64,000 nucleotides of DNA from Candidatus Opimibacter skivensis. Lineage in GTDB: Bacteria > Bacteroidota > Bacteroidia > Chitinophagales > Saprospiraceae. Both the position numbers and the translations under genes were made by a program. Below the pieces are notes generated by a model. The model was not told the origin of the DNA, ran no database searches, and was given only the letters and a program-made list of their open reading frames with translations. Below are positions 43,131-52,292 of this stretch, in pieces. Location: positions 230,001 through 294,000 of the forward strand of contig JADKGY010000032.1 of the NCBI GenBank assembly GCA_016722045.1, given 5' to 3'. Each line of letters starts with the position of its first letter. Position 1 is the first letter of the stretch.

Positions 43131-44114
43131 CTAGACCAGGATCAAAAACTGGGTAAGCAAGGCCACCACAAAGAGGATAAAATGAATCGATTCGGCAATA
43201 GCAGGATGCTTGACCATACGAAGCAATAAAGCAAGGAACAATGAGAATGGAATAAAGAGTACCATCAGGAAAGGAGCGCCGATGGTTTCACAAAAAAGAG
43301 TCATGGGGAAACAGAAGAAAATTAAAGCATAAAGCGTGTCAATTTTCTTTTGGGCATGAATATTCTTCCGGGCTATGATCTGGGAATAGCCCAGGAGACT
43401 AAACAGCAATAATAGACCAATAATCGTGGCTACAATGATATCAGAAGTGCCATTTCCATTTTGAAACTGAGGTATACCAAAATGGTCAAATACATGGAGA
43501 ATCCTGGGATTAGTTTTCCCGGTCAGAATAATCCTCACCATCCATCCGATCAAAAATGGGCTTGAATAGCCGGTTAAGTACTGAAAAATGTCCTTGATTT
43601 TTAATGTTTTGAGCATGCTCATGGAAATCAATCCAAAAAAAATCAGGACCATATAAGGTGTGTAAAGCAGACCTGAGACGGCAAGCCACCATCCTGCCAT
43701 GAACCTTGTCTCTTCTTGTTTTTCCTTCTTCAAAATATCAAACATGTAGATGAGGGCTATCAGTAGTGTAGTATTAGCCAGAAGAACTGAAGAGACCCCG
43801 ATAAATGAAGGATGGAGGGCGGTCAGAAGAATATAGCTTAGCCCTGGAAACAGATTGATCTCCCCCAGCATGCTCTGACGTATATAAAGCCTGTTGATGA
43901 TCGCAGCTTGAATAAAAACCAGGAAGGTTGAGAAAATGAATTCCCCCACACCCCATGTGTGCGTACTAGTGATAAAATCTGATCCCCAGGCTCCAAAAAT
44001 TTCACCTGGGATACGTGCTCCTGCGAACAAAATGACCACAGCCCGTATGATCAGCGCATAGGGCAATAAAAGAAGACTATTGAAAAGGTGATTCTTTTTA
44101 AAGAATTCGAGCAC
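43131..44114 (-). CDS. DUF6427-like polytopic membrane protein
   Basis: A 327-residue inner-membrane protein from a GTG at 44114. About 9-10 helices, including 'LFNSLLLLPYALIIRAVVILF', 'FIFSTFLVFIQAAIINRLYI' and 'TIIGLLLLFSLLGYSQIIA'. An ATG at 44285 in the same frame would add 57 hydrophilic residues and overlap the divergent ligase gene, so I reject it. The family is common beside DUF2480, scpB or O-antigen genes in Bacteroidota and is uncharacterised; a role in polymer synthesis or export is only inference. Confidence 0.78.
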   Translation of the reverse strand: MLEFFKKNHLFNSLLLLPYALIIRAVVILFAGARIPGEIFGAWGSDFITSTHTWGVGEFIFSTFLVFIQAAIINRLYIRQSMLGEINLFPGLSYILLTALHPSFIGVSSVLLANTTLLIALIYMFDILKKEKQEETRFMAGWWLAVSGLLYTPYMVLIFFGLISMSMLKTLKIKDIFQYLTGYSSPFLIGWMVRIILTGKTNPRILHVFDHFGIPQFQNGNGTSDIIVATIIGLLLLFSLLGYSQIIARKNIHAQKKIDTLYALIFFCFPMTLFCETIGAPFLMVLFIPFSLFLALLLRMVKHPAIAESIHFILFVVALLTQFLILV

Positions 44115-44226
44115 GGTTCTCAGGTTACTTGAAGAGGGTAAAAATAGAGTTTTCTGGCTTCCGGACGGATTAAAGGGTAGAGGCCGGGATATACCTGCTA
44201 GACAATCAACATCTATCTTTGGATCG

Positions 44227-45705
44227 ATGTCCGAGGTGATCAATCGTATTCTTTCTTTTTCTGGCCAGCGAGTTGGGGTTTTCATAGGCCTGACAGGTAT
44301 ATTATTTCTTTGCCTATTGGGTTACCTGGTTTCGGAAGAGATAGCTTTTTTGGTTATTCCTTTTGGGTTGCTTGTGTTTTTATGGGGCCTCGGGGACTTC
44401 AGGCGAATATATTTTTTAATCTGGGCTACAATACCCTTTGCCATTGAAGTTGATCTGCCTGGTGGTTTATCGACTGATTTTCCGGCGGAGACGCTGATGT
44501 GGTTGTCGTGTTTATTATTTGTCGGCTATCTTTTCCTCTATCACAAAAATCTTGACTTCAGCTTTATTCTTCATCCGATATTCATACTCCTGGTCATTCA
44601 TTTTTTCTGGATCATTTTTACGTCCATCATTTCACAGGAGCCAATGATATCTTTTAAATATACCCTTGCCAAATCCTGGTACCTGGTATGTTTTATTTTA
44701 ATTCCGCTACTGTTATTTAAGGATATCAAAGACTTTAAACAATGGGGATTATATTTTCTGATACCCCTGATCGGTACTGTCATCATCATCATGATACGAC
44801 ATAGTCAGTATGGATTCACCTTTGAGACGATCAATAAAGCTGTCATTCCGATCTATCGCAATCATGTGGATTATGCCTGTAGTCTTGGTATCATTCTTCC
44901 GTTTGCATGGTGGATGCGAAGAAGGTTTGTACAAAACAATGCCAAAATATTTTTTGTCATCGCGATGATCTTAAGTCTTGGTGGAATTTATTTTTCTTTT
45001 ACAAGAGCAGCGTGGGTAAGTGTTCCTCTGGCGATCATAAGTTTTTATGTCATTAAATTCAGACTGATGAGGGCTGTAATTCCCGTCGCATTAGGGATGG
45101 CCATACTGGTCGTAGGCTGGCTGGCTTCTGATAATAAATACATTGATTATTCGCCTGATTTTGCAAAGACGATCACGCATAAAAAATTTGATGATCTGGT
45201 ATCGGCCACGTATAAGATGGAAGACATCTCAACGGTCGAACGTTTTTACAGATGGGTGGCAGGATATTATATGTTGAAGGAAAGACCGATAGCAGGATTT
45301 GGTCCCGGAAGTTTTTATAGTCTTTATCAGAGTTATGTGGACAGGCATTTCACTACTTATGTGAGTGACAATCCGGAGCATTCGGGGATGCATAATTATT
45401 ATCTGATGGAAGCTGTAGACCAGGGGATTATCGGTTTACTTATTTTTCTGACCCTTATCGTTTTTGTTTTGTTGTACGGAGAGAAACTTTATCATCAGAT
45501 GGAGAGTGGGCCATGGAAAGAATTGTTGATAGCTGCGCTCGTTTCATTTTGTTGCATACTTTTTATTCTCACCCTCAATGATATGGTGGAGACGGATAAA
45601 GTGGGAAGTTTCTTTTTCTTTTGTATCGCGATTGTGATTTTATCAGGCATGCATCACAGGCAAATCCTTACGTCTAAATCTTCTGAAGGAGAACTGAATA
45701 AATGA
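44227..45705 (+). CDS. O-antigen ligase / polymerase family membrane protein
   Basis: A 492-residue inner-membrane protein with about 12 helices and a Wzy_C domain. The characteristic large periplasmic loop holds 'AGFGPGSFYSLYQSYVDRHF' and the histidine motif 'HSGMHNYYLMEAVDQG'. Arg-rich 'YFSFTRAAWVSVPLAII' is also typical. It either ligates O-antigen to lipid A-core or polymerises a polysaccharide. A TATCTTTG word (44214-44221) lies just 5 bp before the ATG; if it is the promoter, translation may begin at the GTG at 44236. Overlaps ispB-like gene by 4 bp (ATGA). Confidence 0.88.
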   Translation: MSEVINRILSFSGQRVGVFIGLTGILFLCLLGYLVSEEIAFLVIPFGLLVFLWGLGDFRRIYFLIWATIPFAIEVDLPGGLSTDFPAETLMWLSCLLFVGYLFLYHKNLDFSFILHPIFILLVIHFFWIIFTSIISQEPMISFKYTLAKSWYLVCFILIPLLLFKDIKDFKQWGLYFLIPLIGTVIIIMIRHSQYGFTFETINKAVIPIYRNHVDYACSLGIILPFAWWMRRRFVQNNAKIFFVIAMILSLGGIYFSFTRAAWVSVPLAIISFYVIKFRLMRAVIPVALGMAILVVGWLASDNKYIDYSPDFAKTITHKKFDDLVSATYKMEDISTVERFYRWVAGYYMLKERPIAGFGPGSFYSLYQSYVDRHFTTYVSDNPEHSGMHNYYLMEAVDQGIIGLLIFLTLIVFVLLYGEKLYHQMESGPWKELLIAALVSFCCILFILTLNDMVETDKVGSFFFFCIAIVILSGMHHRQILTSKSSEGELNK

Positions 45706-46676
45706 GCAGAGAACTCACGGCCATCAAGGCACCTATTGCATCAGAGCTTGAAGCTTTTGAAAAGCATTTCAGAGAATCTGTTCGAAGCAGAGTTGCTTTG
45801 CTTGATAAGATCATGCACTATATCGTCAACCGGAAAGGAAAACAGATGAGGCCTATTTTTGTGCTTCTTTCTGCAAGGATTTGTGGTGAGATTACGCCTA
45901 AAACTTATACGGCAGCTTCTCTTGTTGAACTCCTACATACAGCAACGCTTGTGCATGATGACGTCGTAGATGATGCTCATCAGCGAAGGGGGATGTTTAG
46001 TATTAATGCATTGTGGAAAAACAAAATAGCAGTGCTCGTCGGTGATTATCTTCTGTCGCGTGGATTGCTTGTTGCGCTGGATATGCGTGCATATGATATC
46101 CTTCAGATTGTTTCGAGGGCGGTAAGGGACATGAGTGAAGGAGAGTTATTGCAAATTGAAAAAGCAAGACGACTTGACATTACGGAAGAAGTTTATTTTG
46201 ACATCATAAGTAAAAAGACAGCATCATTGATTGCCGCTTCGTGTGCTGCAGGTGCTGCATCGGTCACAGATGATCAGGATACAATTGATAAGTTTTACAA
46301 ATTTGGGGAAGCGATCGGGATAGCTTTTCAGATTAAAGATGATTTGTTTGATTATGGTGACCTGGATATCGGAAAGCCACGAGCTATTGATATAAAAGAG
46401 AAGAAAATGACATTGCCTTTAATCTATACTCTTCAAAATGTTGATTCGGCTACACGAAAAAAATTAATTCAGACGGTCGAGAAATTCAACACAGATAAAA
46501 AACGTGTAAAGGAATTAATTCAGCAGGTACATGCCAGCGGAGGAATAAAATATGCTGAAGAGGTGATGGAAAGATATATTCAGGCAGCGAATATGATGAT
46601 ACAGGAATTTGTTCCAGGGCCTGCTACCTCATCGATGAAGGGGTTGATTGGATATGTGATTCAAAGAGGGAATTGA
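45702..46676 (+). CDS. Polyprenyl (octaprenyl/heptaprenyl) diphosphate synthase
   Basis: A 324-residue trans-isoprenyl diphosphate synthase making quinone side chains or other long-chain carriers. The first Asp-rich motif is in 'LVHDDVVDDAHQRRG' (DDVVD), the second in 'IKDDLFDYGDLDIGK', and 'RKGKQMRPIFVLLSARI' is the substrate site. Full family length. Translationally coupled to the O-antigen ligase. It converges with murA at a 9-bp gap, leaving little room for a terminator. Confidence 0.93.
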   Translation: MSRELTAIKAPIASELEAFEKHFRESVRSRVALLDKIMHYIVNRKGKQMRPIFVLLSARICGEITPKTYTAASLVELLHTATLVHDDVVDDAHQRRGMFSINALWKNKIAVLVGDYLLSRGLLVALDMRAYDILQIVSRAVRDMSEGELLQIEKARRLDITEEVYFDIISKKTASLIAASCAAGAASVTDDQDTIDKFYKFGEAIGIAFQIKDDLFDYGDLDIGKPRAIDIKEKKMTLPLIYTLQNVDSATRKKLIQTVEKFNTDKKRVKELIQQVHASGGIKYAEEVMERYIQAANMMIQEFVPGPATSSMKGLIGYVIQRGN

Positions 46677-46685
46677 AATTCATTC

Positions 46686-48008
46686 TTAAACATCCAATCT
46701 CTTTATCTGCGCACCCAATGCCTGTAGTCTTCCATCAATATTTTCATACCCACGGTCGATCTGATTGATATTATGGATCAGTGATTTTCCTTGTGCTGAC
46801 AAAGCTGCAATCAACAATGCTACACCTGCACGGATATCCGGCGAACTCATTTCAATTCCGCGCAAAGGATATTTGCGTTCGAGGCCAATGACGGTGACAC
46901 GATGTGGATCGCATAAAATAATCTGTGCGCCCATATCGATGAGCTTGTCGACGAAGAAAAGTCTACTTTCAAACATCTTCTGATGGATCAATACACTTCC
47001 TCGCGCTTGTGTGGCTACGACCAGCACGATGCTAATGAGGTCAGGAGTGAAGCCGGGCCATGGCGCATCATAGATATTCATGATAGAGCCATCAATAAAT
47101 GTCTGGATCTCATATAGATCCTGAGCCGGTACAACAAGATCATCGTTTTCGATATTGATCACTATGCCCAGTCGTTCAAAAATGCGTGGGATGATCCCAA
47201 GTTCAGGAATATGACAATCTTTAATCCGGATCGTTGATTGTGTCATCGCGGCAAGACCGATGAATGAACCTATCTCAATCATATCCGGAAGAATGCGATG
47301 TTTAGCACCGCTCAATTTTTTGACACCATGTATGATGAGAAGATTGGAGCCCTGCCCTTCGATTTTTGCACCCATCGATGTGAGCAATCGACAAAGTTGC
47401 TGGAGATAAGGTTCACAAGCTGCATTATAGATTGTCGTTATTCCTTCGGCTAAAACTGCAGCCATCAGAATATTGGCCGTGCCTGTCACAGATATTTCAT
47501 CCATCAGTACATAGGCGCCATGCAGACCATCTTTTGCTTCTACATAATATTGATCTGCCTTTTCATCATAGACAAACTTAGCCCCCAGATCAGTAAATCC
47601 ATTGAAGTGGGTATCGAGACGACGGCGGCCGATTTTATCTCCACCAGGCTTTGGCAAAAAAGCTTTATGAAACCTGGCCAACAATGGTCCGATCAGCATG
47701 ACACTGCCACGGATTTTCCGGCTATTGGATTGAAAATTTTCAGATGCAAAATTTTCAATTCCTACTTCATCCGCCTGGAATGTATAATGTCCTTTTCCAA
47801 GTTGATTCACTTTGACGCCCAGGCCACGGAGCAATTCGATCAACATCCTGATATCGATGATGTCCGGAATATTAGTGATCTCCACGACCTCCGTCGTGAG
47901 TAAGACGGCGCTTAGTATCTGAAGAGCTTCATTTTTTGCTCCCTGTGGAATGAGATCACCGGATAGTGATTTACCCCCTATAACTTCGAAAGCCTGAGAT
48001 TGACTCAT
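46686..48008 (-). CDS. murA: UDP-N-acetylglucosamine 1-carboxyvinyltransferase, Asp-type active site
   Basis: A 440-residue MurA performing the first committed step of peptidoglycan synthesis (enolpyruvyl transfer from PEP). Conserved features include 'IPQGAKNEALQILSAVLL' (K25-N26), 'RKIRGSVMLIGPLLARF' and 'SSPDIRAGVALLIAALSAQG'. In the mobile loop the residue equivalent to Cys115 of E. coli is D124 ('KPGGDKIGRRRLDTHF'), a change that makes the enzyme insensitive to fosfomycin in other bacteria. A TAAATTTA word at 48034-48041 is a weak -7 candidate. Confidence 0.95.
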   Translation of the reverse strand: MSQSQAFEVIGGKSLSGDLIPQGAKNEALQILSAVLLTTEVVEITNIPDIIDIRMLIELLRGLGVKVNQLGKGHYTFQADEVGIENFASENFQSNSRKIRGSVMLIGPLLARFHKAFLPKPGGDKIGRRRLDTHFNGFTDLGAKFVYDEKADQYYVEAKDGLHGAYVLMDEISVTGTANILMAAVLAEGITTIYNAACEPYLQQLCRLLTSMGAKIEGQGSNLLIIHGVKKLSGAKHRILPDMIEIGSFIGLAAMTQSTIRIKDCHIPELGIIPRIFERLGIVINIENDDLVVPAQDLYEIQTFIDGSIMNIYDAPWPGFTPDLISIVLVVATQARGSVLIHQKMFESRLFFVDKLIDMGAQIILCDPHRVTVIGLERKYPLRGIEMSSPDIRAGVALLIAALSAQGKSLIHNINQIDRGYENIDGRLQALGAQIKRLDV

Positions 48009-48100
48009 ATGTAAAATTCAATATATGTGCGGCTAAATTTAGTCATTTATGTGAAGCTCAATTTTTTGAATCCATTATTTGACAATTTCAGCTTTCAATT

Positions 48101-48131
48101 AAAAAAAGCTGCCTGTGAAATCACAGGCAGC
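48101..48131 (-). terminator. Intrinsic terminator after the first DUF4394 gene
   Basis: On the minus strand a stem GCTGCCTGTGA / TCACAGGCAGC (48108-48131 including a TT loop) is followed by TTTTTTT. It ends the transcript of the gene at 48216-49118. Confidence 0.85.
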
Positions 48132-48215
48132 CAAACAAATCTTTTATATCTGAAATGGGATCTGAATGGAGATAGATTCATCCCCGGATCATCATAAATA
48201 TTTTTGAATTAAAAT

Positions 48216-49118
48216 CTATGGAATCGCTAAGCCAATGACATTACGTGTCAGTTTTCCTTTATAAGTTGCTTTTGCAGATGAAAGATTGATCTCCCAAAGT
48301 CTGCAGGCGTCATTGCTCAGGTTATCACCTGTAGTGTTGCCAGGAATAAGTGAATGACCGGTTAAAACAGCCAGACCTATAGTACTATTGCTATTGCCCG
48401 GAATATCAAAACCACCTTCTCCTATAATCACCATATTCAGGGGACCAACCGGGTTGATAGCGCCGGCATTTTCAGGATTCTGTCTGGTCAGATAGCCGCG
48501 GGAAATATCAATATCAAACAGAGGATATGTTCTTGTGGCGAAATTATATCCATAGGCTATGGCATTCATATCAAAGAATGATGGATTAATATCTGTGTCC
48601 ACAATGATGACGGTGCCAAAATTAGGATCTATGCGCATATTGAGATCTGCATCGGTGACGAGGCGGATCTGATCATTCTTAGGATCAAAATCAAACCCAA
48701 CTGTACTTCCTTTAATCCCCGGGTTAAAAGGGGACCTTGATATTGGTTTTACAGTTCCGGTGGCCGGATCAATAATATAGATCAGATTTGCATCACTGAC
48801 ACCATACATTAAACCATTGGCAGGACGAAAATCAATGGCGAGCATTCGGTCACCTTTGGTGAATCCGGTCAGCGTAACCATGCTTACTGTGGTGACAGGA
48901 GGACCAGGTTTCAACAACATTAATTGATTCTGATCAGTAAGTCCATAGACGTATTTAGGGCCAGCGCCTCCTCCGGTCCCTGGACCTGTAAGCCCTCTGG
49001 TACCGATGGCCAGATCATCTTTGGGTTTAATACTTTCATCCTGTGAGCAGCCGGCAAAAAACAAAATTGCCGCATATAAGGCCATACCCCGGAGCAGCAA
49101 ATTGAAATCATGTCTCAT
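48216..49118 (-). CDS. DUF4394 domain lipoprotein, copy 1
   Basis: A 300-residue exported protein from the ATG at 49118 (an ATG at 49175 would add a doubtful hydrophobic leader). Lipobox 'AAILFFAGC'. DUF4394 signature: 'KGDRMLAIDFRPANGLMYGV', 'GSTVGFDFDPKNDQIRLVTD' and 'NVIGLAIP' at the very end. The family is predicted to be a beta-propeller-like secreted domain. About half its residues match copy 2 (49495-50406). Each copy has its own terminator, so they are transcribed separately. A TAAATTTG word (49290-49297) may be its promoter -7 box. Confidence 0.88.
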   Translation of the reverse strand: MRHDFNLLLRGMALYAAILFFAGCSQDESIKPKDDLAIGTRGLTGPGTGGGAGPKYVYGLTDQNQLMLLKPGPPVTTVSMVTLTGFTKGDRMLAIDFRPANGLMYGVSDANLIYIIDPATGTVKPISRSPFNPGIKGSTVGFDFDPKNDQIRLVTDADLNMRIDPNFGTVIIVDTDINPSFFDMNAIAYGYNFATRTYPLFDIDISRGYLTRQNPENAGAINPVGPLNMVIIGEGGFDIPGNSNSTIGLAVLTGHSLIPGNTTGDNLSNDACRLWEINLSSAKATYKGKLTRNVIGLAIP

Positions 49119-49424
49119 ATATTCAATATTTAATAAGGTTACAAAATAACAGAAAGGGGTGACCAGCAATAACAAGAGGAGAATGCTATACTGAACTTAA
49201 AGGCTATGCAATGAACTCTTATTGAATTCTTCAATCATCGCATTAAGCCAATAGTAACACCAAAGGGTAAGAATGATATGAAGATAAGGCAAATTTATAT
49301 TTCGCTGATTTCACACCCTTATAAAATCGCCCTGAAACGACAGAATTCCTTTACGGGCGTGCATTAATAGATACCAAGGCCTGGTTGATCCGGGTATCAG
49401 TCCATTCGATACATGAACCAAATA

Positions 49425-49456
49425 AAAAAGCTGTTGGTATAATTTACCAACAGCTT
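49425..49456 (-). terminator. Intrinsic terminator after the second DUF4394 gene
   Basis: Stem AGCTGTTGGTA (49429-49439) with TACCAACAGCT (49445-49455), loop TAATT, followed on the minus strand by TTTTTTATTT (49420-49428). It ends the gene at 49495-50406. The rest of 49119-49494 is AT-rich without other structure. Confidence 0.85.
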
Positions 49457-49494
49457 TTCCGAATAAAAATATTGATTAATACTCCTAAATATCC

Positions 49495-50406
49495 TTATGG
49501 GATGGCTATTCCAATCACATTCCTGTCCAAAAGACCTTTGTAGGTAGCTCTTCCGGTCGTCAGATTGATTTCGTATACTCTAAATGCATCAGCAGCCAGA
49601 TTATCACCACTACTCAACCCACCAGACAACACATGTCCATAAAGTACTGCATAACCCACTTGTGATTGATTTGGGTTGACTATAAACGAATTCGATGCGC
49701 TGCCGATATCAAATCCACCTTCTCCTGATATGAATAATCCAAGAGACCCAATCATCGTCACAAGACCATTATTTGGAGGATCTTGTCTCAATAATACACC
49801 TTGTGCAGCATCAATATCATACAATGGAAATGTTCTGCCGACAGAGGCAGTTCTGGAATACGCTACTGAATTGATAGCAGCTCCTGCGGGATTAATATCG
49901 GTATCAACACTTACTATTGAGCCGAAATTAGGATCTATCCTGAGATTCTGACCCAGATCAGTGACCAGGCGGATCTGATCAGTAAATGGATCAAAATCAA
50001 AACCTACTGAAGATCCTTTTATAGCTGGTTCAAACGTCTTTCCTACAGGTCTTGCTTGTCCTGCATCCGTACTGATGATATATATTCTACTTGAATCAGA
50101 AACACCATAAAGGAACCCATTAGCCGGGCGAAAATCAATAGCCAGCATATGTTCTGTAGGTCCTAATCCAACTAGTTGAGTTACAGATACCAGTCGAGCT
50201 GGTGGGCCTGCTTTGTATCGGAGGAGTTCGTTTCTATCACTAAGTGCAAAAAAATTGACGGTTTTACCTGTTCCGATTGTTGTGAAACCACGTGAGTCTA
50301 ACTGACCATCCGGAGCGATATTTTCATCTTTGGTGCATCCTGCTGATAACAGGACCATAATAAGGAATGTAAATCCTAAGGTTAAAAACTGATATGAACG
50401 TTTCAT
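49495..50406 (-). CDS. DUF4394 domain lipoprotein, copy 2
   Basis: A 303-residue exported protein with lipobox 'MVLLSAGC' (Cys about 24). It shares with copy 1 the core sequences 'HMLAIDFRPANGFLYGVSDS', 'GSSVGFDFDPFTDQIRLVTD', 'RIDPNFGSIVSVDTDINPA' and 'RATYKGLLDRNVIGIAIP'. Tandem paralogs pointing the same way indicate local duplication followed by divergence. Function unknown; surface or periplasmic location expected. The 363-bp upstream spacer (50407-50770) contains the ribosomal operon terminator and AT-rich sequence only. Confidence 0.88.
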   Translation of the reverse strand: MKRSYQFLTLGFTFLIMVLLSAGCTKDENIAPDGQLDSRGFTTIGTGKTVNFFALSDRNELLRYKAGPPARLVSVTQLVGLGPTEHMLAIDFRPANGFLYGVSDSSRIYIISTDAGQARPVGKTFEPAIKGSSVGFDFDPFTDQIRLVTDLGQNLRIDPNFGSIVSVDTDINPAGAAINSVAYSRTASVGRTFPLYDIDAAQGVLLRQDPPNNGLVTMIGSLGLFISGEGGFDIGSASNSFIVNPNQSQVGYAVLYGHVLSGGLSSGDNLAADAFRVYEINLTTGRATYKGLLDRNVIGIAIP

Positions 50407-50689
50407 ATTTAGAAGTTTATTTGGTTACAAGATAATTCCGGGGCGCGGACTTTAATTGATCACTCAATCAACTAATTTCTTGAGGAAGACTGCTCCTTAA
50501 AAAGAGCGGTAATAATGGGTGGGATGTCAAAAAAATATCTTTAAAACGAAGTCAAAAAAATGTTTTTTGAGCTCTTCATTAACGATGATCAAAATTTGGG
50601 TTTTTTAATGATCAAAACATCAGTGTTTTACCTGAATTTTAATTTCGGGTTTTTCGGGATTTTTCAGGCGATCTGCGGACTTATGATAA

Positions 50690-50727
50690 CAAAAAAATAA
50701 AGGCCCATGACTTACATCATAGACCTT
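50690..50727 (-). terminator. Intrinsic terminator after rplI
   Basis: On the minus strand AAGGTCTATGATGTAAGTCA then TGGGCCTT folds into a 12-bp stem with G-U pairs (50700-50727), followed by TTATTTTTTTG. It ends the rpsF-rpsR-rplI transcript. Confidence 0.7.
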
Positions 50728-50770
50728 CATAGTTTATTTCCAGGTTTATCACCAGGAAATCAGGTTGGTT

Positions 50771-51217
50771 CTATTCTTCTACAACTTCAAACTGGACGGT
50801 GGTATGTACCTCCGGATGGAAGTTGATATTTGCTGTATATGTTCCGAGCACTTTGACTTCTTCAGGTAATTCGATTTTCTTACGGATGACATCGATTCCC
50901 ATCTGATCCTTCAGTGCCTGCATGATCTGGACGCTGGTGACACTTCCAAATATTTTACCGCTTGTACCTGCTTTGGCACCGATGCGGAGCGTCTGGCCTT
51001 CAAGTTTGGAAACAAGGGCTTTGAAGTCATTTATCCTGTCGGCTTCATGAGCTGCTTCTTCGGAACGTAGTTTTTCCAGCTTGGCTTTGTTGGTGGCATT
51101 AGCAGCCAGGGCCATTTTTGAAGGAATCAGGTAATTCCTTGCATAGCCTGGTTTTACGTTGACCAGCTCGTGGCGTTCGCCGAGCGTGTCTATATCTTTT
51201 AATAATATGATTTGCAT
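50771..51217 (-). CDS. rplI: 50S ribosomal protein L9
   Basis: A 148-residue L9 with the canonical N-terminus 'MQIILLKDIDTLGERHELVN' and 'VKPGYARNYLIPSKMALAA', a central helix, and a C-terminal rRNA-binding domain. Last gene of the rpsF-rpsR-rplI operon, 28 bp after rpsR. Confidence 0.97.
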   Translation of the reverse strand: MQIILLKDIDTLGERHELVNVKPGYARNYLIPSKMALAANATNKAKLEKLRSEEAAHEADRINDFKALVSKLEGQTLRIGAKAGTSGKIFGSVTSVQIMQALKDQMGIDVIRKKIELPEEVKVLGTYTANINFHPEVHTTVQFEVVEE

Positions 51218-51245
51218 GATAGTAGGTCGGGTATTGGATGAAGAA

Positions 51246-51512
51246 TTACTTCAATAAGTCAGTAACGAAAGGTAACATAGCCAGGTGACGCGCACGTTTG
51301 ATGGCTTCGGAGACCTTACGTTGGTACTTGAGTGAATTGCCGGTGATACGACGTGGAAGGATTTTTCCCTGCTCGTTGAGAAATTGAGCGAGGAAATCCG
51401 GGTCCTTGTAGTCTATATGACGAATACCGAATTTTTTGAAGCGGCAATATTTCTTGCGTTGCTTGCCTATATTCGGATTGCTGAGAAACTTAATATCTTC
51501 CTGTGATGCCAT
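51246..51512 (-). CDS. rpsR: 30S ribosomal protein S18
   Basis: An 88-residue S18 ('KKYCRFKKFGIRHIDYKDPD', 'LPRRITGNSLKYQRKVSEAI'). It binds S6 and 16S rRNA in the small subunit. No CxxC zinc motif is seen, only one Cys near the N-terminus. Lies 41 bp after rpsF. Confidence 0.97.
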   Translation of the reverse strand: MASQEDIKFLSNPNIGKQRKKYCRFKKFGIRHIDYKDPDFLAQFLNEQGKILPRRITGNSLKYQRKVSEAIKRARHLAMLPFVTDLLK

Positions 51513-51553
51513 TTTATGTTATGATTATGACGGTAGAGAATTTGAGATAATGA

Positions 51554-52009
51554 CTATTCTTCTTCTTGTTCAGGAGCATCCGGGACAAGTACTTCAATAG
51601 CTTTTACTGCAGGAGTAGGTATTGAAGTAGGCATAGGGACGCTATCCTGCTTCTTCCTTCTCATACGTTGCGTTTTCTTGATCAGTCCGTTACGTTTGTC
51701 CTCATTGTACTTCACACCGAATTTATCCAGTGCGATTGTAAGGAAACGCATGATGCGTTCATCACGTCTTAGCGATAATTCAAGTGATGCAATAGCTTCA
51801 CCTGTTTCTGCTTCGAACTCGATAGTGTAGTAAATACCTGAGTTGCGTTTGTTTAATGGGTAGGCCAGTTGTTTGAGGCCCAGATCGTCCACATGAACGA
51901 TTTTGCAACCTAGTTTTTTGACTTGATCTTCGTATGTCTGTCTGACGGTTTGAATTTCCTCATGAGACAAAACGGGATCGACAATGAATGTTAATTCATA
52001 ATGCCGCAT
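51554..52009 (-). CDS. rpsF: 30S ribosomal protein S6 with C-terminal extension
   Basis: A 151-residue S6 ('MRHYELTFIVDPVLSHEEIQ', 'LKQLAYPLNKRNSGIYYTIE'). The start ATG at 52009 is the canonical S6 start; an upstream in-frame ATG at 52054 lies in the leader. The C-terminus is extended by about 35 residues beyond the core, with a basic run (RMRRKKQ) and then an acidic end (APEQEEE), a feature common in this phylum. First gene of the operon. Confidence 0.96.
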   Translation of the reverse strand: MRHYELTFIVDPVLSHEEIQTVRQTYEDQVKKLGCKIVHVDDLGLKQLAYPLNKRNSGIYYTIEFEAETGEAIASLELSLRRDERIMRFLTIALDKFGVKYNEDKRNGLIKKTQRMRRKKQDSVPMPTSIPTPAVKAIEVLVPDAPEQEEE

Positions 52010-52091
52010 GGCGTTTGCTTGGTTTTGTAGCCTGCACACTCCCGAGGGCTGCAAGCGCGATTTATAATACAGATAATGTCAAAAGGGGCGG

Positions 52092-52099
52092 CAAAGATA
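52092..52099 (-). promoter_or_regulatory. -7 element of the rpsF promoter
   Basis: TATCTTTG followed by CC on the minus strand, a textbook Bacteroidota -7 box, 83 bp before the rpsF ATG. No TTG element occurs at the normal upstream spacing. The leader has a small hairpin (GCAGCCCTCGGGAGTGTGC region). Confidence 0.6.
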
Positions 52100-52157
52100 G
52101 ACAAAAGGCTGAAGCGGAAGTTAAGGAGATGGAAATATTTTTGAAAGCCAGAAATAA

Positions 52158-52230
52158 GGCGAAGGAGGAGGCGAAGGAGGAGGCGAAGGAGGAGGAGGCG
52201 AAGGAGGAGGAGGCGAAGGAGGAGGGAAAT
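52158..52230. repeat. GGCGAAGGAGGA purine tandem array
   Basis: GCGAAGGAGGAG-type units of 12-15 nt occupy the spacer between the MORN-caspase gene end and the rpsF promoter. It is a purine-only strand tract that could form triplex DNA. The GGCGAA word is shared with arrays at 33888-33946 and in cysH. Confidence 0.85.
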
Positions 52231-52292
52231 GTTTATTTCACCTTATCCTCATCCTTAGTCTTAGCCTTATTTTCCTCCTTATACTCTCACAA

